DNA from: Wyeomyia smithii
Lineage: Eukaryota; Arthropoda; Insecta; Diptera; Culicidae
Reading direction: 5' to 3'
Length of the DNA: 64,000 nt
Assembly: GCF_029784165.1 (NCBI RefSeq)
Contig: NC_073695.1
Span: forward strand, 92,883,902-92,947,901
A program made the position numbers and the translations under genes. The notes under the pieces were generated by a model that worked only from the letters and a program-made list of their open reading frames with translations, made no database searches and was not told where the DNA came from. Below, piece by piece: positions 58,449-64,000 of the stretch (position 1 is its first letter; every line of letters begins with the position of its first letter).

Positions 58449-59594
58449 TTATGTTCCTGGAAGTGCCGGAAACTCCTTACTTGAACTCAGTTTTGCCAAT
58501 CCCGGAGGAGTTTGCTTCGGGTTTTCTACAGCACTTTTTTGTTTCTTAGTATCAGTCACTTCAGATGGAGACCTTCTCTGTCCTTTCCTAGGAAGCCTAG
58601 GAGAAGAAAGGTTTTTCCTCTTCCTAGATTTCCCGGGTTCAACAAAAGAAGATTCCCCAACTGAATCGTCAGAATCAGACTCATCGGATGGCAAGACCTC
58701 GAAGAGATTTGGGGAAACCAGTTTGGTGGCAGCGGCCTCTTTGAGCATTTCTGCGAAAGTGCGCTTAGAGCGCTCTTTCAGAGACCGCTTGATCTTGTCT
58801 TGGCGCTGTTTGTACGCGGGACATGCAGACAGCTCATGCGGAGTCTGCCCACAATAAAGGCACTTTTCAGCACCCTTATTACAGGCGTCATCCGCATGTT
58901 GCTCTCCGCATTTGCCACAACGTGCTTTATTGCCACAGTGGGAGGCCGTATGGCCCAACTGTTTGCACTTGAGGCAATTCATTACCCGCGGTACAAACAA
59001 GCGCACGGGCAGACGCACCTTGTCCACGAGCACATAGCTCGGCAGAGCAGACCCGGCGAAAGTCACGCGAAAAGAGTCTGAAGGGGTGTAAGCTTTTACA
59101 CCCTTGTCGAGCGATACTGAATGTAATTGCTTACATTCAAGTATCTTGGCAGGTTCAAGGCTAGAATCCTTGAAAAGGCCTTTTCCAGCCTTCAACAGGT
59201 CCTCGACAGTCAGACTCGATTCACTGACCACACCGTCAATCTCAACTACGCGAGCTGTAATGTACACGTGGTACTCCCGCGTGAAGAGCTCACAAGCAGC
59301 AATCTCGTTTGCTTGCTTGAGGTCGGACACCAAAACACGCAGCTTATTCGGGCGTACTTTGGTAATTTCAGTCACGGCTGTAAACCGTGCCAGATCTTTA
59401 CATATTTGCATTGTGTTCAATGCTTTCACTTTCGGCCGGAAAAATACAGCCCCAATACCAACTTTGCCCTCCGGATACTGCTTAAGCCGATGGGTAGCTT
59501 CCTGCGGGGTTCCATTCTCAACCCTTGGAACTTTGTATCCGGGAGGGCTAGGCGGTAGAACGAGCGGGTTTTCATCCCCACGTTCGTCGTCCAT
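58449..59594 (-). CDS. ORF1 (gag-like, zinc-knuckle) of the I-like LINE
   Basis: 381 residues from the ATG at 59594 (MDDERGDENPLVLPP), with no earlier ATG in frame. Three zinc knuckles in a row at about residues 208-264: CLKCKQLGHTASHC, CGKCGEQHADDAC, CLYCGQTPHELSAC. A basic region follows (KQRQDKIKRSLKERSKR), then an acidic stretch (SDESDSDDS), then a basic Ser/Pro-rich tail ending EFPALPGT. ORF1 proteins of I-group LINEs bind their own RNA and form particles with it. The frame is uninterrupted, which suggests a recent insertion although ORF2 is broken. Confidence 0.9.
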   Translation of the reverse strand: MDDERGDENPLVLPPSPPGYKVPRVENGTPQEATHRLKQYPEGKVGIGAVFFRPKVKALNTMQICKDLARFTAVTEITKVRPNKLRVLVSDLKQANEIAACELFTREYHVYITARVVEIDGVVSESSLTVEDLLKAGKGLFKDSSLEPAKILECKQLHSVSLDKGVKAYTPSDSFRVTFAGSALPSYVLVDKVRLPVRLFVPRVMNCLKCKQLGHTASHCGNKARCGKCGEQHADDACNKGAEKCLYCGQTPHELSACPAYKQRQDKIKRSLKERSKRTFAEMLKEAAATKLVSPNLFEVLPSDESDSDDSVGESSFVEPGKSRKRKNLSSPRLPRKGQRRSPSEVTDTKKQKSAVENPKQTPPGLAKLSSSKEFPALPGT

Positions 59595-60001
59595 GTTGGA
59601 CGCGTAAGCCACACACGCAAAATGCCAATCAACAAATAATATTGTAGAAAAAAAACCAAGAAAAAAAACTACTTATCTTCTGCAGCCGCTCTCCACCGCA
59701 ATCAGCGCACGGGCGATGCCAATCTCCAGTCCTTCACACAAGAGTCCGGTAGCAAAAGCTGCAGCCGCTCCAGCCACACAGCAGCACCAGTACAGCCAAA
59801 CAGCCGTACGCCGGGTACTGGATCTCTCGCAGTAGCGACACAACGTACAGTCTGTGGCGTACGGTAGCAACAGGCGATGATGCGTTCCTTTGTCTTCAAT
59901 AGACGACGGCAACGGCAACGAGTGCACACGCAATACAATGCACGGTGACCTTGAAGGCGATTAACTGGTCGGCACTATCGAGATCGAAATGAAATTGCGA
60001 C

Positions 60002-60030
60002 CGAACACGACGAGAGCACAACTCGGAATG
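60002..60030 (-). promoter_or_regulatory. Internal promoter of the I-like LINE
   Basis: On the minus strand the element opens CATTCC; taking the A at 60029 as +1 places GGTCG exactly at +28 to +32, a full match to the downstream promoter element RGWYV. Jockey- and I-group LINEs are known to use such internal initiator/DPE promoters, so the 5' end of this copy is complete. Confidence 0.65.
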
Positions 60031-60043
60031 ACCCTCAAGTGCT

Positions 60044-61530
60044 GTTGGTCCAGATGGCACTCCGTCTCTTATTTTAATATAATGCATCGAATCACTCAGT
60101 TTCCCACTTACCGTTATCTGCAATCGTTCGATAGAAGAATCTACATTTCCTACTCTGTGGAAAGAGTCGTTCATGCTTCCTGTCCACAAAAAAGGAGACA
60201 AACGTAATGTAGCCAATTACCGCGGAATTACATCGCTTTGCGCAGGTTCCAAACTTCTTGCGATTCTGGTAGGAGACATCATATTTTCTGCTTCCAAATC
60301 ATACATGTCACCGGATCAACAAGGATTTTTTCCCGGGCGTACTATTGACACGAATCTTGTTCAGTTTACATCATATTTCCTGAAGAACTTTGAAAATGGT
60401 GATCAAATCGACACAGTATATACTGATTTAAAGGCCGCCTTTGACCGTGTTGACCATCGAATACTGATTGCAAAACCGGACCGCTTAGGAGCCCCATCAT
60501 TTCTCACACGTTGGCTAGAATCATACCTGGTTAACCGTCGCCTTTGCGTAAAACTTGCTGCGGCGAAATCCGATTATTTCACAAACAGCTCTGGCGTTCC
60601 CCAAGGTAGCAACCTTGGTCTATTATTATTCTCGTTATTTTTCAACGACATATCCCGCTTGCTTCCACCTGGAGCTAGTTTAGTGTACACTGACGACTTG
60701 AAAATATACCTAATAATACGGAACATTGAAGACTGCAAGGAACTTCAGCGGATGATCGATCTCTTTCAAGACTGGTGCCTGAGAAACCGCATGACTATCA
60801 GCGCCCAAAAATGTTGTTTTATATCGTTAACCCGTGAAACTGCACCAATCATATGAAATTAACAAATCTGTGGCACGCAACTTGAGCGTGTAGGCTCAGT
60901 GAAGGATCCGGGGGTCATCCTGGACACAAGTCTCACTTTTCGCGATCATTATTCGAACGTAATTGCAAAAGCAAATCGCAATCTGGGATTTATCATGCGG
61001 ACTACGAAAGATTTTACCGACCCATACAGTTTGCGATCACTGTACTATTCACTTGTACGATCATCCCTCGAGACTGCATGTGTAGTATGGAGTCCTTATA
61101 CGGATCTTTGGATCGTCCGGTTCGAAGCTGTCCAGAAGAAATTTACGAGATTTGCCCTCAGACTGCTTCCATGGAACAATGCAGCCAACATACCGCGTTA
61201 CGACATCCGGTGGAGGCTTCTTGGAATGGAAACACTTTGCAGCAGGCGTGACTCCATCAGAGCAATATTCGCGGCAAAACTGTTACTAGGTGTTGTTGAC
61301 GCTCCTATAACACTAAACCAATTAAATTTGTATGTGCCATAAATTCCCCTACGCCGGAGAGTCCCGCTGAGGTTGGAGTTCCGGAGAACCGAATACGGAC
61401 GAAATGAACCGATAATTTCGATATGTCAACAGTTCAACGAAGTCCACGAGCTATTCGATTACACTATATCAGTACCGGTGTTCAAAATCAAACTGAAACG
61501 TCGCCAGTTGGAGTCTATTGTCAGAAATAG
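60044..61530 (+). pseudogene. Reverse transcriptase of the older LINE, after the insertion
   Basis: Resumes right after the target duplication with VGPDGTPSLIL, then HKKGDKRNVANYRGITSLC, DQQGFFPGRTIDTNL, VYTDLKAAFDRVDH, SSGVPQGSNLGLLLFSLFFN, and the catalytic box VYTDDLKIYL. Downstream: NRNLGFIMRTTKDFTDPYSL, SLVRSSLETACVVWSP, QKKFTRFALRLLPW, and an end at KLKRRQLESIVRNR with TAG at 61528. It stays in one frame but has stops near 60077, 60854, 60860 and 61340. There is no RNase H, as expected for CR1/Jockey-type elements. Confidence 0.85.
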
Positions 61531-61863
61531 GTGAGTTTCTGTCTACTGCTTTATCTTGTGAAAGCATTTGCTTCCGGTTCTTTTTTCCGGTACACACTGC
61601 AACATAACCGAGAAAACCGCCTACTACGTAGTTCCCAGACAGCAACCCAAGGGTTAAGAGCGAAATTTTGTTCACCCGACAAAACTGTTTATGTATTTGA
61701 TTGTAAATGTGTTATGTAATTCTGTAACAGTAATTTTCTGTAAAATTGTGTAAAAGATAAAAGGTAAATAATGTTAGTAAATCAGGAAACCCCAGATTTA
61801 TACACAAAGGCTTTTCCCCATCACCCCTCATTAAGACTGTGGAGTTAGATGAGGCTGAATGAA

Positions 61864-62353
61864 AATAAACAATAAACAATAAACAATAAACAATAAACAA
61901 TAAACAATAAACAATAAACAATAAACAATAAACAATAAACAATAAACAATAAACAATAAACAATAAACAATAAACAATAAACAATAAACAATAAACAAAA
62001 AACAATAAATAATAAACAATAAACAATAAACAATAAACAATAAACAATAAACAATAAACAATAAACAATAAACAATAAACAATAAACAATAAACAATAAA
62101 CAATAAACAATAAACAATAAACAATAAACAATAAACAATAAACAATAAACAATAAACAATAAACAATAAACAATAAACAATAAACAATAAACAATAAACA
62201 ATAAACAATAAACAATAAACAATAAACAATAAACAATAAACAATAAACAATAAACAATAAACAATAAACAATAAACAATAAACAATAAACAATAAACAAT
62301 AAACAATAAACAATAAACAATAAACAATAAACAATAAACAATAAACAATAAAC
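61864..62353 (+). repeat. Heptamer satellite (AATAAAC)x70
   Basis: 490 bp that divide exactly into 70 seven-base units in one register. By eye only two units differ (AAAAAAC and AATAAAT, at about 61998-62011). Because 7 is not a multiple of 3, all three minus frames stay open and translate as repeated FIVYCLL; these are artefacts. Every unit holds an AATAAA hexamer on the + strand. It follows the 3' UTR of the older LINE and probably grew from that element's tail. Confidence 0.95.
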
Positions 62354-62869
62354 TGTTACAACGAGCAATCGATGTCCCCTCGAACGACCGTTACTGATAG
62401 CAACTGATAGTAACGTGAGATGGCAGAGCGAAGCGGGAAGATAGAAGGACGTCACCTATTGTTACTCTCACTGAAGTGTCTTTAGATTGAAGAGGAGTCA
62501 TCAGGTTAGGAAATTAAAAGCGTTCACCCGATTGAAAAAACTTTAGAAGACAAACTTTGATCGTAGTTGATATTATATATTAAATATTAAGGTAATTCTC
62601 TCGCAATACTCTCATGTGAATTTATATAAAATAATTAAGCTTTGGAATATTATGCAATATAGTTTATATTGATTTGTCGGTTGTTACACGTGCGGAGAAC
62701 ATTGAAGATAAGCTCATAGGTCGGAGATCAGCATTATCGATTGTGATCGAACACCAAGATTGTGAGTAACTAAATAGAATAGCATCCGTTTAAGTTTTTA
62801 ATATTAAATTAATTGCAGCTTAAAGCAATTTATGAATAAAGATTTGCTAAAGATTTGGTTACCCGAACA
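62354..62869 (+). mobile_element. Solo-LTR-like insertion inside the heptamer array
   Basis: 516 bp beginning TGTTAC and ending CGAACA (TGTT/AACA inverted termini), with heptamer array on both sides. ATAAAC immediately precedes it (62348-62353) and immediately follows it (62870-62875), which fits a short target duplication, although the repeat makes such a match easy. An AATAAA at about 62835 lies 30 bp from the 3' end, as in the R/U5 region of LTRs, and a TATATAAAA string at about 62622 is in a plausible U3 position. No internal region or second LTR is present, so strand and superfamily are tentative. Confidence 0.55.
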
Positions 62870-63001
62870 ATAAACAATAAACAATAAACAATAAACAATA
62901 AACAATAAACAATAAACAATAAACAATAAACAATAAACAATAAACAATAAACAATAAACAATAAACAATAAACAATAAACGATAAACAATAAACAATAAA
63001 A
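62870..63001 (+). repeat. Heptamer satellite (AATAAAC), second block, about 19 copies
   Basis: About 132 bp of the same unit in the same orientation as 61864-62353, with one GATAAAC variant and a final A-run. Read together with the preceding insertion it is best seen as the distal part of one array. Confidence 0.9.
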
Positions 63002-63084
63002 AAACGAGTGACAGTGTTTTCTCAGTGCACTTTTTTTCTGATGCAACTCAGCAACCAATACCTACTGACTGCGATGATGCATGA

Positions 63085-63558
63085 ACTTCATTTACCATAT
63101 TTTACACGCTGGAGGCATCATTGGTCCGTACTTCTTCAAAGATGATCAAAATCGCAACGTTACGGTCAATGGCGCTCGCTATCGCGCGATGATTTCTGAT
63201 TTTTTTGCCGGAAATGGAAGAGCTGGGTATTGTTGACATGTGGTTTCAGCAAGACGGAACAACGTGCCACACATCGCGCGAATAAATGGACATATTGCGG
63301 AATGAGTTCGGTGAGCAATTCATCTCACGAAATGGACCGGTGAATTGGTCGCCTAGATCATGCGATTTAACACCGCTAGATTGTTTTTTTGTGGGGCTAC
63401 GTTAAGTCTCTCGTCTATGCGGATAAGCCAACAACAATTCCAGCCTTGGAAGACAACATTACACGCGTTATTCGCGAGATACCAGCCGAAATGCTCGAAA
63501 AAGTGACCCAAAATTGGACTTTTTGTATGGACCATATAAAACGTAGCCGTGGCTAACA
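63085..63558 (+). pseudogene. Broken mariner-type transposase (DD41D spacing)
   Basis: C-terminal part of an IS630-Tc1-mariner transposase. Frame 1 reads GGIIGPYFFKDDQNRNVTVN and GARYRAMISDFF; a shift near 63210 leads to PEMEELGIVDMWFQQDGTTC, a TAA in HTSRE*MDILRNEFGEQF, then NWSPRSCDLTPLDCF; a second shift leads to LWGYVKSLVYADKP and ends near AEMLEKVTQNWTF. From the D of QQDG to the D of PLDCF there are 41 intervening codons, the DD41D pattern described for the rosa group. The N-terminal DNA-binding part and first catalytic D are missing. Terminal inverted repeats were not found. Confidence 0.85.
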
Positions 63559-63599
63559 TTTGAAAATATTATCTTTAAAAAGTAAATGGCATAAGCCAA

Positions 63600-64000
63600 T
63601 TTATCGGCTCAAATAAAGATTTCATACAGTTTTATAATTTTTATGCGTTTTTTTTTAAAAAAAACCAAATTTTTAAAAATTAACCCTTTAGCAGCAACGC
63701 GAACCAGTTATCAGTCGATTTTATAAAACATTAATTGTTTTGTCTTCTCACTTATGTTTCACTGTTTCAAACGGTTTTAGTTGCAAACATAAATGTTCAT
63801 AATAGTGGCAATGCGCACACGATAAAGGTTAGATATAAAAACTATGATTATAAAAGTTCTCGTTTGGGCTACAACACATTTACTATCCAAGTAACTAAAT
63901 ACATATATTTTTTATAAGTATTCCACGAGAGAAATATTATGTTGCGCACACGACTAAGTTCAACCGTTTACTTCGGTCATTAGACGCTTTAAATAATATC
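63600..64000. other. Nothing recognised
   Basis: AT-rich tail of the window with A- and T-runs near 63650-63680. It may include the untranslated 3' part of the mariner element. Confidence 0.4.

Larger units (their letters stand above)
54379..60030 (-). mobile_element. I-like LINE, structurally full length
   Basis: 5,652 bp on the minus strand with an exact 13 bp target duplication ACCCTCAAGTGCT at 54366-54378 and 60031-60043. The + strand poly(T) run directly after the left duplication is its 3' poly(A) tail. Its 5' end begins CATTCCGAGTTGTGCTC. Layout: 436 bp 5' UTR, ORF1, about 208 bp spacer, ORF2 with endonuclease, reverse transcriptase and RNase H, about 200 bp 3' UTR. A LINE with ORF1 zinc knuckles and an RNase H domain belongs to the I group (mosquito members are known in Aedes). 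ORF2 is broken, so it is not autonomous now. Confidence 0.92.
53470..61863 (+). mobile_element. CR1/Jockey-like LINE, 5'-truncated and interrupted
   Basis: Coding parts lie at 53478-54378 and 60031-61530; everything between is a later LINE insertion on the opposite strand. Order: end of the endonuclease domain, linker, reverse transcriptase, C-terminal region, then about 330 bp of 3' UTR that runs into the AATAAAC array at 61864. The 5' end lacks the first half of the endonuclease and any ORF1. A short tandem-repeat 3' tail, not poly(A), is usual for CR1-type LINEs. Confidence 0.8.

Noticed and set aside
56776..59607. Plus-strand frames of 72-167 codons across the I-like LINE
   Set aside because: Antisense shadows of ORF1 and ORF2, whose motifs are on the minus strand.
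61712..62455. Minus-strand open frames up to 247 codons reading FIVYCLL repeats
   Set aside because: They are translations of the AATAAAC heptamer array; a 7 bp unit without stops keeps all three frames of that strand open.
61864..63001. CRISPR-like regular repeats
   Set aside because: Units are 7 bp without spacers; the intervening 516 bp is a single block, and the DNA is clearly eukaryotic.
1..64000. Endogenous viral sequences
   Set aside because: Mosquito genomes often hold them, so I looked for viral polymerase, nucleocapsid or glycoprotein motifs in all listed frames and saw none; all reverse transcriptase matches are LINE-type.

Overview
The window looks like nuclear DNA of a culicine mosquito, most likely Aedes. 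The reasons are low GC content, spliced genes with GT/AG introns, a cuticle-type chitin-binding gene interrupted by a 17 kb intron, and a dense mix of mosquito-type transposons: I-like, LOA-like, RTE-like and CR1/Jockey-like LINEs, a tRNA-derived SINE, many MITEs, and an IS630-Tc1-mariner fragment. No bacterial, phage or CRISPR feature was seen. The species is an inference; no marker gene in the window fixes it.

Only one host protein gene can be supported. It lies on the + strand: a TATA/Inr promoter near 15244-15281, a signal-peptide exon (16231-16299), a 17,071 bp phase-0 intron, a chitin-binding exon (33371-33565), a 100 bp phase-0 intron, a last exon (33666-33779) and a poly(A) signal at 33910. 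The predicted product is a 125-residue secreted protein with a single six-cysteine peritrophin-A domain of the CPAP1 cuticle type.

Region by region: 1-9,800 is intergenic and filled by dispersed repeats, including a tandem duplication (6936-9341) whose second copy carries a 904 bp hAT-type MITE with an 8 bp target duplication while the first copy keeps the empty site. 9,800-15,240 holds little that can be recognised. The long intron (16,300-33,370) is a transposon sink: a TA-flanked TIR element nested in a repeat, a SINE with a 13 bp duplication, a compound element at 21.2-25.9 kb with minisatellite ends and two nested MITEs, and several more TIR elements, one made mostly of CGCCG-rich DNA. 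34-53 kb is intergenic, with a broken LOA-like LINE (37.3-39.4 kb), an RTE-like endonuclease fragment (44 kb), MITE copies, and a strong Inr+DPE core promoter match at 50.4 kb that may start another gene's non-coding first exon.

53.4-61.9 kb is a nested retrotransposon pair. A CR1/Jockey-like LINE on + is split by a 5.65 kb, structurally full-length I-like LINE on - (54379-60030) bounded by a 13 bp target duplication. It keeps an internal Inr/DPE promoter, an intact ORF1 with three zinc knuckles, and a poly(A) tail, but its ORF2 is frameshifted. The older LINE runs directly into an array of 70 AATAAAC heptamers. A second heptamer array (about 19 copies) lies beyond a 516 bp TG...CA solo-LTR-like insertion, so the two arrays appear to be one array cut in two. 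A broken DD41D-type mariner transposase follows. I did not find a convincing undescribed multi-gene system; the interest is in the transposon stratigraphy and in a few structurally odd non-autonomous elements.
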